Shown: positions 46,481 to 57,706 of the stretch, piece by piece
Layout: each line of letters starts with the position of its first letter
How positions within the stretch are numbered: the stretch's first letter is position 1
Assembly (NCBI GenBank): GCA_946807835.1
Contig: OX327684.1
Coordinates: forward strand, 33,230,501 to 33,294,500
Source: Ailanthus altissimus
Taxonomy: Eukaryota > Streptophyta > Magnoliopsida > Sapindales > Simaroubaceae
Direction of reading: 5' to 3'
DNA length: 64,000 nt
Program-made: the position numbers and the translations under genes
Notes under the pieces: generated by a model
Database searches by the model: none
What the model saw: the letters and a program-made list of their open reading frames with translations, nothing else
Told to the model about the DNA's origin: nothing

Positions 46481-46939
46481 GTATTAGGGTGCATAAAAAC
46501 TTAACAGAAAAAGACTCATTTTTAAAGGGAATTAATACTAAAGTTGATTTCCTGCAAAAAATTATTATTTTAAACTTATTATCATTTTATTATTTATTTC
46601 AATTGTTCTCTCTCTCTCTCTAACCTTTTTCTCTTAAAATATCTTCTTCAACCTTGATTTATTTTGACTGAAAATTAAAAATTAATTTTATGCAACAATT
46701 AAGACTAAAGATTTACTTAAGATCTTCACAAATTTTCAAAAACTATATTTTTCATAACCTTTTTATTTAGTTCAATTTCTAGTAATTTTCTCCCATCAAT
46801 TTTTATGAAAGAATAACAATAAAATATAAATAAAGGAAATTTAAAAAATAAAATATTAATAAAGAAAGAAAAGTATGCCAAAAGCAAGCCCGAAACTAAA
46901 ATTTGAGCTTTGGGAGGCTAAATCATAATATAAATTTTT
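46481..46939. other. Intergenic, no gene seen
   Basis: AT-rich sequence with a CT microsatellite near 46608-46621. No reading frame or repeat copy is recognised. Confidence 0.4.
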
Positions 46940-47155
46940 AAGTTTAATAATGTAATATCCCACATCGCTTAGGAGTATAAAAGCAATGAGTCATATAAGA
47001 GGAGAGGTATTAAGTTAAGTTAACAACGACGTATTTTTGGCTTAAAAATGATTTGATGTAAATCCAGTGTTTCAAGAAAAATTGTGAGAGAATGATCTAG
47101 TGTACACCCCAAAGCGGATAATATCAATGCTCGGGCCATCTCCCACAAGTGAAAT
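46940..47155. mobile_element. LTR fragment of the TCCCACATCG type
   Basis: TGTAATATCCCACATCGCTT followed by AGTATAAAAGCAATGAGTCATATAAG and an ACCCCAAAGCGGATAATATC-like end resembles LTRs of small plant retroelements (TRIM/LARD type). Only one copy was seen here and the boundaries are approximate. Confidence 0.4.
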
Positions 47156-49980
47156 AAATTAATATTTCTATTCCATGTCAATAATAGATAAATTAAAATA
47201 AAAATGTTACTCGAGACCTTAGCACAATATTAAGAATTTGTGATATATAGAGATTCCTGAATTTTTAGATTTTTTTTTTAATTGATCAAATGTAAATGGC
47301 TTTTTCACTAAAAAAAAATTAAACAATAAATATGTATTATATTATTAATAAAAATAAATTTTATATCTTAAAATTAATAAATTTAAAGTAAAAGTATCAA
47401 GATCAAGATCTATAAATATATATATTTATAATATTAAGATATTAAGATACTAATTAATATATAAATAAAATTATTAAAATATTCTAACTTAATTATTTCT
47501 TGGAGAATATTATTTTTTGGCTTTTGAGTTAGGAAGAAGAATTTGACGCAAATTTAAAGAGAAGATAAAATCACTAATGTATGGCATTCCATAATTATGA
47601 GTCTATTTATAAGTTAAACTAGAAAATTTCTTTTCCATATATAAAAAAATTTATAAGTATAATTTTTTTGTATTAAAGAAAATATCTATTCTATCTTCCA
47701 AGAAAAGAATTACAAATATAAAATTATTTTTTATTAAGATAAGAGAATGAAGTTGAAAAAATATAAAAATAAAAATTTATTATAAATTATTTTTTATATT
47801 AAAAAAATAGTTAAAGAAAAAAAATATGGCATATTATTTGAATATTAAATAATGTATAAAAAAAGTAAGTCGTTATTATTTAATACTAATAGAAACTACT
47901 TTCTTCAAGTCAGAATTTAACTCATTAAATATAAGAATTTAAAAAAAAAATTGTGAAGCCAAAATAAATATTTTCATACTACAAAATTATATACATATAC
48001 AAATTTAAAAGGAACTATTGCAGGGTTTAAAGGGGCATGTCTCCTTGGGCCCTACAACAGCTCCGCCCCTGCCAAAAATTTCACTTGTGGTTGATGTTGT
48101 TTGATTTTGTTTTTTTTAGTGCTTTCTTGTTAAAGTTTGAGTTATTGATAGATGAGTTTTTTATTTTTGGGATTAAGGTTTATGATTATTTGTTTTTGAG
48201 GATTGAGGTGTGTAGAGCTATAATACGGTAGTTTGTCTCTCACACACGTTATTGTCAAATTTTATTTGGTTTTTTTTTTTTTGAGTTGTTTTTTAGTTTA
48301 ATTTATAAATTCAAATTATTATTTACAACTTGAACTTGAGAGATAGTATTAAAGTTTCGTATCTTATTTAATCATCATCAATTTATAATATATCTTAATT
48401 TATGATATTTTTCATTCTGTCGCCTTTCATATCATAATCATAATTTATATGCATTTATTTATTTTATATAAACTAAAGATTTAATGTATAAAGGTTACTT
48501 CTTATAGTTCTTATTTAAAGTGAAAAATAAAGACTCCAATTTTTTTAACATTTATCAGAGTTTCAATTTTAAATTATTAATTCTAAATTATTTAACAATT
48601 GTAGTTTTTGTCGTGGATGTTGGTGATGTTAAAATTTTAGGGTTTTTAAAACTAGAGAGATAATGGAGAGGAGAAGACACTGCTGCTTGTGAAGCCATTT
48701 CTGCTTGTACCGTTGCATTTTAATTCTTATGTGGCGAGATTAACTGCTGCACTTCTATTTTTTTTTTTTTTGAAATAAATGTAAAATTTTCTAAGTCTTA
48801 CATTATTTTTTTAATATATTATATTTAATTAAATTATTATTTTATTTTTTAAAAATAAATTGATAATCTACTAATAGATCATTGATATCCAACTTCATAA
48901 TTCAAATTTGTTAATAGGAGCATTACATGTCATATTTAGTATTTAAATTTGTTAATAAGAACATTTTCATAATTTATTACATTGTTATACACCTATCATT
49001 TCTTTAAACGGGTCAATTTTTAATCACCAATCTCATCAAGGGTAATTTGATTATAAAAAAAACACCTGAAAAATGATAATATATAAAGTATATATTATAA
49101 ATCTAGCATTATTCAGAAAAAAAAATATATATTAATAAGTAATTTGAATTTAATATTTTTATCATAAGGAATGATTCAATTGATTGCTCCTAGTACTAAT
49201 CTTGAAAGAAGAAACTATTTAATTCGAATTAGTGGGAAACATGTATAAATGAAAATTAAAAAAGAAAAAAAGATTGCAACTAAAAAGAAACCTTTCAAGA
49301 AAAAAAAAAAATTGTTGCGCAAAGGAATTATAACGAGTAACGACCACCGACAAGACTTTATATGAAAGGTTTTAGCGGTCAATACGAAAATTGACCCTCC
49401 GTGGTTACTAAAATCACTTTTTCATCCAAAGTTTTATTGAATGAAAAAAAAAAAGCCCTTTACATCTTTGACACAGGATCACCTTTTCAGCTGATCCAGT
49501 GTATTCGGCCAAAATTAAACATGGTAAGTGAATGTCGGTACGGCTCGCGAATTCTGGCTTAGGTGACTATCGTGCTTAGGTTGACCCAAAAAAAAAAAAA
49601 ATTTGTATCGTGTCAATTTAAGCACGATAGTTAGAGCCTCGGCCCAATAATGAGCACAATTCGTAACGATGTCATGTCATGTCGGCATGCGAGCTCAATT
49701 GACCGTGTTCATGGGTCGAGCACGAAAATTATATTTTAATTTTTTTAAAAAAAATTAAAATAATAATAATAAAGAAATAAATTTACTACATGTGAATTGC
49801 ATGACGACTGAAATTTAAAATAATAACAATATAAATTAAAGAAATAAAAAAAAGTAACTCAAGTTATTGATATATATTAAAGTAATTGGTACCGTAATTT
49901 GAATGGATTAATTTTTTTTAACTTTAAATTTTGAATTAATTTAAAATTATAAAAAATTTAGTCAGAATTAAAGGGCTTTT
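47156..49980. other. Intergenic, AT-rich, repeat remnants, no gene seen
   Basis: Mostly A/T. The stretch at about 48010-48065 (GCAGGGTTTAAAGGGGCATG.. and CAGCTCCGCCCCTGCC) is a locally GC-rich repeat-like block. The stretch at about 49500-49735 is GC-richer with CGGTACGGCTCGCG and GGTCGAGCACGAAAATT phrases like hAT-type repeats. The 64-codon frame at 48037-48231 shows no family features. Confidence 0.4.
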
Positions 49981-50408
49981 TGTTGGGAAATTGAGGAGTG
50001 ATGCAGGGTCGCAACTAAAGCGAAATTGAGAAAAAATAATGAAAATAAAAATAAGACAAAACACAAGTTTACGTGGTTCGACTTTTAGCCTACGTCCACG
50101 GGCGAAGACAGAAGAATCTCTTACTATTAGAAATGGAGAATACAAGTATTGTAGTGTTTTAGCCTTACAACCCAAAAATCCAATACACCCAATTCTCTCA
50201 AATCACTTAAAAACTCTCTCAAAGCTTTAGAAACTCTCTCTAAATTGCAATGGAAAATGAATTGCTAAGCTCTCCCTTTTATAGGGAGAATTGAGCAAGT
50301 GGACAGCCATTTCTTGGCTGTCCACCATTGCAAATTTGCTGGCACCGTGTGCCAGCAAATTTGCAAATCTGCAGATCTGCAGCTGGCACACGGTGCCAGC
50401 TGCTGACA
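49981..50408 (-). repeat. 3' LTR of the copia element
   Basis: Plus-strand TGTTGGGAAATTG to GCTGCTGACA. The U3 side holds three hairpins: 50299-50325 (11-bp stem), 50330-50364 (16-bp stem, 3-nt loop) and 50379-50403 (11-bp stem). Confidence 0.85.
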
Positions 50409-50486
50409 ATTCTCCCACTTGGAGATTTGATTGAAAATCAATCAAGTCTCCACACCATTCTTTCTTCTTCGCCAAAGCCATGTTGC

Positions 50487-53400
50487 CTACGTGTCTGCTA
50501 GGCCATGCAAAGATCTGCACCATACAAATTTGTTGGTATTGGTGGGCTTGGTCAACACATCTGTTAGGTTATCATCTGTATGAATTTTTTTCATATCCAC
50601 ACTTCCATCTTCTACCACTTCACGAATAAAGTGATATTGAACACCTATGTGCTTCGTTCTTGAATGAAAAGCTGGATTCCTTGCAATGTGCAAGGCACTC
50701 TGACTGTCACAAAACAATTCAACTTTCTCTTGCTTGTGCCCGAGCTCCTCCAGTAATCTTTGTATCCAAATTGCTTCCTTGCAAGCTTGTGTAGCTGCCA
50801 TGTATTCTGCTTCTGTAGTAGATAATGCCACAACAGTTTGCAGTTTCGAAACCCAGCTTACAGCTCCTTCTGCAAGTTTAAACACATAGCCAGTAGTGGA
50901 TTTTCTTTTATCAAGATCTCCTGCAAAATCTGAATCCACATAGCCCTTAACAATAAAATCTGATCCTCCGTAACATAAAGCAACATCTGAGGTACCCTTA
51001 ATGTATCTAATGATCCTCCTGACACAACCCCAATGCTCTCTACCAGGATTCGCCATGTATCTACTAACTGCTCCCACTGCTTGTGTAATGTCTGGTCTGG
51101 TACAAATCATAGCGAACATTAAACTTCCCACTGCTGATGCATACGGTACTCGAGACATCTCATTCCTCTCTGCTTCTTTGCTAGGACACATCTTAGAGGA
51201 TAACTTGAAATTAACAGGGAGTGGAGTACTAATTGGCTTACAATCTTGCATGTTGAAGCGCCACAAGATTTCCTTTAAGTAGTTCTTCTGAGAAAGCCAA
51301 ATCTTCCTGTTATTTCTGTCTCGGTGAATTTGCATCCCTAGAATCTTGTTTGCTGGTCCCAAGTCCTTCATATCAAATTCCCTAGCCAACTGTGCCTTTA
51401 ATTCTTGGACTCGATCTTTGTTGGGGCCTGCCACCAACATGTCATCCACGTACAACAGTAAAATAATGAAATCATTATCATCTTCAAACCTTTTGTAGTA
51501 TGTACAATGGTCTGAACTAAGTCTGTTGTATCCAAGGCTGATGATATAGGAATCAAATCTCTTGTACCAACATCTCGGCGCCTGTTTGAGACCGTACAGA
51601 GATTTGTTCAACCTGCAAACCAAGTTCTCTTTTCCTTCTTCTTTAAAACCTTCTGGTTGGAGCATATAAATTTCTTCTTCAAGTTCTCCATGAAGAAAAG
51701 CTGTCTTCACATCTAGCTGTTCTAGATGTAAGTCAAATGTAGCACACATTGCCAAGACTATTCTGACTGTCGTGAGTCGAACCACAGGGGAAAATATCTC
51801 ATTAAAGTCAATACCTTATTTCTGAGCATAACCTTTCACCACCAATCTCGCACGATACCGCTCTACTTGGTCATTGCCATCCCGTTTGATCTTGTAGACC
51901 CATTTGTTTCCAATGACTTTTCTTCCACATGGCAGTGCAACCAGCTCCCATGTTTTGTTCTTATGCAAAGCTTCAATCTCTTCTTGCATTGCTGTCATCC
52001 ATAGAGAAACATCTTGACTTTTAGAAGCCTCCTGGAAAGTTGTTGGCTCTCCATCCTCTGTTAGAAGGCAGTATGCAACATGAGCCTCCATGACATACTC
52101 CGAGTGCCACGCTGGTGGTCGTCTCTCACGAGTTGATCGACGATCATCTGTAGCCTCAGACTCTGCTGGTTATTGTTCTTCGTGCCCTGGTGCTGCTTCA
52201 GGAGAATCTGAATCTTCTTGTACTTGATTATTTTCCATTTGTACCATTGTAGTCTCTGGATTTTCCTTCACTGTGCTATCATCTTTATCATTCCTTTGCA
52301 GTTTATCTTCTGCAAATATCACATCTCTGCTGATGACGACCTTGTGGGTAGTGGGATCCCACAGGCGATACCCCTTGACTCCATCAGCATATCCCAAGAA
52401 AAGGCATTTTCTGGATTTTGGATCCAGCTTCGTTGTTTCTTGGGGATTATACATCACGTACACAGGACTTCCAAATGTATGAAGGTGAGAATAATCAACT
52501 GGTTTTCCAGTCCACATCTCCATCGGTGTCTTCAACTCGATTGCTGTTGATGGTGACCGATTTACCACATAACAGGCGGTTTTGACTGCTTCTGCCCAAA
52601 ATGTCTTGGCTAAACCTGCAGTTCTCAACATAGCTCTTGTTCTCTCCAACAAAGTTCTGTTCATTCGCTCTGCTACTCCATTCTGCTGAGGCGTGTAAGC
52701 TGTGCTGAATTGCCGCTTGATGCCTTCTTGTTGACAGAATGCAATAAAATCCTCACCAGTATATTCTCCTCCATTATCTGTCCTTAAACACTTGATCTTT
52801 TTTTCTGATTCAAGTTCTACACGCACTCTAAATATTTTGAAAGCTTCAAACACATATGACTTCTTCTTGATTGGATACACCCAACATCTCCTGGAGTAAT
52901 CATCTATGAATGACACAAAATATCTCGCTCCTCCTAAGGACATCACCGGTGCTTGCCAAACATCAGAGTGGATCAATTCTAGAATTTCTTTACTTCTAGA
53001 ACTGGATGTGCTGAACTTTAATCTGTGCTGCTTACTTGTGACACAATGCTCACAGAAGGGTAAATGAACCGATTTGAGCCCAGGAAGTAAATTTTGATCA
53101 GAGAGAATCTTCAAACCTCGTTCTGACATATGGCCCAGTTTGCGATGCCACATTATCGTTGACTCTTCTGCTGAACTAGTTGATGCAACAGATGCATCTC
53201 CTTCCTGCAGTGTTTCTCCATTAAGCATATACAAATTTGCAGCAACCTTTTCTGCCTTCATTACTACAAGCACGCCTTTGAGAATTTTCATTATCCCATT
53301 TTCAATTTGGGTCTTACACCCAGTGTTATCTAATTGTCCCAATGACAAAAGATTCTTCTTGAGGCCTTTCACATGTCGCACCTCCTGGATAATACGAACA

Positions 53401-54416
53401 GTACCATCGTACATCTTCATCTTGATGGATCCTACTCCAGCAATTTCTAAAGCATGATCGTCCCCCATATATACAGATCCTCCAGAGATAGGTTCATATT
53501 GATGGAACCATTCTCTTTTAGAGGTCATGTGCCATGTAGCTCCAGAATCCATGAGCCATACATCAGAGAACCGTTTTCTGCTTTCAACAACCGTTGCTGC
53601 CTCGCTGTATAAAATTTCACCATCATCTGAGGTGCTTGCAATATTCCCTTGAGGTTTGTCCTCTGCACTTTTCTTCAATCCCCAACAATCCTTTTTCAGA
53701 TGGCCTTTCTTGCCACAATGGTAGCATTTGACGTTCTTTTTACTTCTGGATTTTGGTCTACCATGATTTTGACTCCCACTGGGGCCACGTTCTGTTGATC
53801 TACCTCTCATCATTGTCAAAGCTTCTGCTTGCTGCGAACATTCCTGTTTGTCTTCTTTATTTTTCCGTCTTCGTTCTTCTCCCAATACAGCAGCTGTAAC
53901 ATCATCGAAGACTAAGAATTCCGTTAGGATATTATTCGTCAAGTTGATGATGAGTTGATCATACGAATCTGGTAGGCTTTGAAGTAAAATCTCCGCACGT
54001 TCACCTGCCTCTATTTTATGCCCCAAGGAAGTGAGTTAGGAAAATAGAGTATTTAACGTGTTGATGTGCTCTGTCACTGAAGTGGATTCTGCCATTCGAA
54101 GAGTATATAATCTCATTTTTAAGAAGATCTTGTTGTGCAAAGATTTGGCCTCATACAATTTTATGAGAGTATCCCAGATCTCTTTTGCTGTCTTCTTTTC
54201 CGCTACACTGGATAGCACGTTATCAGCAAGTGCTAGATGCAGATCAGCAACTGCATTACCGTCAATCTCATTCCACTTGATATCATCAGTGATACCAGCT
54301 GGTCTTTCATCAATTGCTTCTAAGCATTTGTTTTTCCTTAAAATTGCCTTTATTTTCATTTTTCACAATGTAAAATTACCTCCATTGAACTTCTCAACTT
54401 CGTATTTTGCAGCCAT
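50487..54416 (-). pseudogene. Copia gag-pol polyprotein, four in-frame stop codons
   Basis: From ATG 54416 (MAAKYEVEKFNGGNF) to the TGA after HGLADT there are 1310 codons in one frame, with no frameshift. Domains: gag; CCHC knuckle CYHCGKKGHLKKDC (from residue 231); protease DSGA (290-293); integrase zinc region (WHRKLGH..FCEHC) and catalytic core (HSDVW, TDNGGEY, TPQQNGVAERMNR); RT with YVDDM; RNase H with TEAEYMA. Stops: residue 18 (TGA, 54363-54365, expected Trp), 127 (TAA, 54036-54038, expected Gln), 749 (TAA, 52170-52172, expected Gln) and 867 (TAA, 51816-51818, expected Gln). All are C-to-T or G-to-A transitions. Inactive as it stands. Confidence 0.9.
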
Positions 54417-54568
54417 TGCTTTTCACCACGAACTGCTTCTGCTAGGATAGGCTCCCACTGTTTCACGTGAATAGTACTCGTACGTATAAACAGTAACCGT
54501 ATGTATAAATAGTAACTGTATACGTGAATAGTGACTGTATACGTGAATAGTGACCTCATTCAACCAGA

Positions 54569-54581
54569 AGCTCTGATACCA
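54569..54581 (-). other. Primer binding site of the copia element
   Basis: Minus strand TGGTATCAGAGCT, 2 bp inside the 5' LTR, complementary to initiator tRNA-Met. Confidence 0.85.
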
Positions 54582-54583
54582 CT

Positions 54584-55005
54584 TGCTGGAAATTGAGGGG
54601 TGATGCAGGGTCGCAGCTAAAGCGAAATTGAGAATAAAAAATAATGAAAATAAAAATAAGATAAAACACAAGTTTACGTGGTTCGGCTTTTATCCTACAT
54701 CCACGGGCGAAGACAGAAGAATCTCTTACTATTAGAAATGGAGAATACAAGTATTGTAGTGTTTTAGCCTTATAACCCAAAACCCCAATATACCCAATTC
54801 TCTCAAATCACTCAAAAACTCTCTCAAAGCTTTAGAAACTCTCTCTAAATTGCAATGAAAAATGAATTGCTAAACTCTCCCTTTTATAGAGAGAATTGAG
54901 CAAATGGACAACTATTTTTTGACTGTCCACCATTGCAAATTTGTTGGCACCGTGTGCCAACAAATTTGCAAATCTGCAGCTAACACACGGTGCCAGCTAC
55001 TGACA
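54584..55005 (-). repeat. 5' LTR of the copia element
   Basis: 422 bp, plus-strand TGCTGGAAATTG to GCTACTGACA. Differs from the 3' LTR by substitutions and a short deletion in the hairpin region (AATCTGCAGC where the other has AATCTGCAGATCTGCAGC). Confidence 0.85.
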
Positions 55006-56204
55006 TTTTCTAAAGTACTAAATGTCAGTTTTGGAGCATTAAAACCAATCAAATTCAATGATTAAGAAAAAATGATTAAAAAATTAAAATTTTAGAATGA
55101 TTCAAAAATATCTTAATAGAAAGGAAATAATCTACTCGACTATTTGTTGAAATTTTGCATATGCCTTTAATTGCTTGAACTTGGCAGATCTAATGGAAAC
55201 AGCTTTACATGTTGATCGATTAAAAAATTAATTAAAAATATATGATTATATTTTCTTACAAAAAGAATTTTAAAAAATAATAAACATCTATAAATACAAA
55301 TATTTTGTAATCTAAAATAAAATCTTACAATTAGTTTAATTAATGTTTAACTTATGATATTTTTTTTATTATAATTTTATTTTACAAGTTACAAATTTTC
55401 AATTTTCATACTATCGAAGTTATGAACTTATTATTTATAATAATTAATGTATCACATTTTATCATTATATTTAAAAAAGTAGTTGGGATAATTTTGATGA
55501 AAAGAAATCAATTGTAAAAAAAAAATACGAATCTCTTGTGCATTATAAAGGTATTTCTCTCCTATTTTCAGATTTAAAATAATATAAATAGAGATAATGT
55601 CATTGACTCATTTGATAGATTTTTATTTCAATTGAGTGAAATTTTATTTACTTAATTAATTCAATGAAATTATTTTTTTGCCCATAAGAAAATTATATTT
55701 CAACATATATTATCAAATTATATAAATTACAAATTATAATTGCAATTCTAATATATTTATATTAACAGTAATTCTAATTCTAATTATTATTATTATTATG
55801 CAATTTTAATTATAATAAAAAAAAATTCAATAACGTTCCAATTAATAATTTTAATTATTAAAATATTAAAAATTATTATTATTATTTTAATCATATATTA
55901 TAGCACAACTATTAATTTTGAAAAATATATAAACAAAATATTTGTTTGGCCTAATGGTTAGTCATCTTTACATATTTAAAATTTTGGCCATAAGATATTA
56001 ACTTCAAAACTCATAAACATAAAATTTAATATTTTGTATAATAAGACTCTTAATAAGTTAACCAAGCACAAGCCAATGAATTAGATCCATATCGAACCCA
56101 TGATGGGCTCGTATCAAGCACAACCCATCGAATTAAAAAATTCGTGCCATTTGCCATCCATAATAAAAATCTCATAGCAGTAAGCTTTTAATATGTTAGG
56201 TTAG
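55006..56204. other. Intergenic, AT-rich, no gene seen
   Basis: Very AT-rich with ATT microsatellite-like runs (about 55785-55800, 55873-55890). The GC-richer patch at about 56055-56155 (GAACCCATGATGGGCTCG..) resembles the repeat block at 49500-49735 in style. Confidence 0.4.
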
Positions 56205-56794
56205 TGTCACGTCCAACATTGAATATAAATTGAATAAATTTTAAAAATATATGGATGTATACACAAAATTACTTAATATACTAATTTTTTAAGTCAATAA
56301 TAAGCACTTGGCCCATAAGTATACAAAATTACCTAATATGCTAGTTTTTTGAGTCAATAACAAGCACTTAGCCCAAGACAAGTGGTATCAAAACATATTC
56401 GAATTTTCATTCGCCTATAAACCCTCAAAATCGACCCAATAAAAATTGTTATGTGAAAAATGAGTCCCTTGTGTCCCTAGGGAATAAGCATTACAAGCCA
56501 AGTGAGCCATGAAAATCTATATCTTGAACTCTAATAAAAATTATCACGTGAATAATGAGTCCTTTAACTTAAAAGAGATGAGCAATACGAGCTAAATTAA
56601 CTTCTAAATTTTGGTCAAATCGTTATAAGAGCATCACGTAATTAGATAAAAAAAAAAGTCACATTTCACATCAAATAAAAATTTAATAAATCTTAAATAT
56701 ATATATATATATAGACAAGTAAGCAACATTATTTAATAAACTAATCTTTTGAATAAATAATAAATGCTAAATAATAAACGCTAAGCTCATAACA
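56205..56794 (+). mobile_element. TRIM-like miniature LTR retroelement
   Basis: Left terminal repeat TGTCACGTCC..GCCCAAGACA (56205-56380). Two bases later comes TGGTATCAAAAC (56383-56394), a two-base variant of the initiator-Met PBS. The interior is about 270 bp with no frame and ends in an A-rich tract (GATAAAAAAAAAAG). A diverged right repeat follows (about 56658-56794, TCACATTTCACATC..CTCATAACA). The left repeat contains a 60-bp tandem duplication (phrases at 56261 and 56321). No clear target-site duplication. Confidence 0.65.
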
Positions 56795-57706
56795 CTAATA
56801 ATTGCATGGCTTAAAAAGTACCAAAACTAGTTCTGCTTCCAACTCCAAGATGATAATGTACCCATGTTAGCTCATCAAGGTTTTAATTTATTAAGAGGCC
56901 GAACGTGAAACTCATGATTAGGTCCATTTTCCATTGAAATAGAAGACAAAGGGAAGTAAGGAGAGCCTTTCTTAAGAGCAATTTGCCTCTTTTTGGTGTC
57001 TGTTTGACTCGGATATTCAAAAGCTTGAATTACTTTTGCAGTTTCTTTTGTGTTAATGCCTTAAATATATTGCAAAATTCTGAAGAAAAACCATACAGAC
57101 ATGATTAGATCACAAATTGTCAACTTGAATCTTCTACTTAATCTGAAATTTCCAAATAAATATGGACCATCAAGTTGAGAGTGGTCGAAATACGCGTTTT
57201 AACTATTTGACTCTTCTCAGAAAAATGGAAGTTTTGGAGTTGCACCCTCAACTCTCTACAGTGGAATTTAAATCATAAGACAAACTTACTACTACATAAG
57301 CAAAATTTGTACTCTTTCTGAGAAATACAATTCAATCAATTGCCTTGTTGGCACCTTAGGTAGACACTGGAGAAGGTTGACAAAAAATCTAGGTTAAAAT
57401 GGAAAGAACCCCACCAGAATATCCAAAATAAAAGAGTAAAGAAAAATGGTGCTCAATTTTCCCATTTATTAAAGCTTTCATATCCACTATCTGAAAGATA
57501 TATAAGAAAATTACAACTAACGAAACATGGCTACTTCCCTATTTCATGCTAAAGTTGACTAAGACTAGATTATACAAGGTCAAATGTTCAAATTGTTCAT
57601 AACATGAGCCCAACTGCCTCCTAAGTTGATGAGAAATGCTTGTTTTATTAATCTAATGCTGCCCTGTCCTACCAGTTTCCAAGAGAAAGGATGGCCTCAC
57701 CTTCAT
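56795..57706. other. Intergenic and 3' UTR of the downstream minus-strand gene
   Basis: No reading frame. The part next to 57707 probably holds the 3' UTR of the TIGR01589-type gene. Confidence 0.45.

Larger units (their letters stand above)
49981..55005 (-). mobile_element. Full-length Ty1/copia retroelement (Tork/TNT1-like)
   Basis: About 5.0 kb with LTRs at 49981-50408 (3') and 54584-55005 (5'), a PBS (TGGTATCAGAGCT, 54569-54581, minus), a purine tract before the 3' LTR, and one gag-pol frame. Domain order gag, CCHC, protease, integrase, RT, RNase H is copia type. Outside the LTRs is TTTT on both sides, a possible short duplication. The LTRs have small indels and about 5-7 percent differences by eye, so it is older than element B. 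Confidence 0.9.

Noticed and set aside
52218..54450. Plus-strand frames within the copia element
   Set aside because: Shadows of the minus-strand gag-pol frame.
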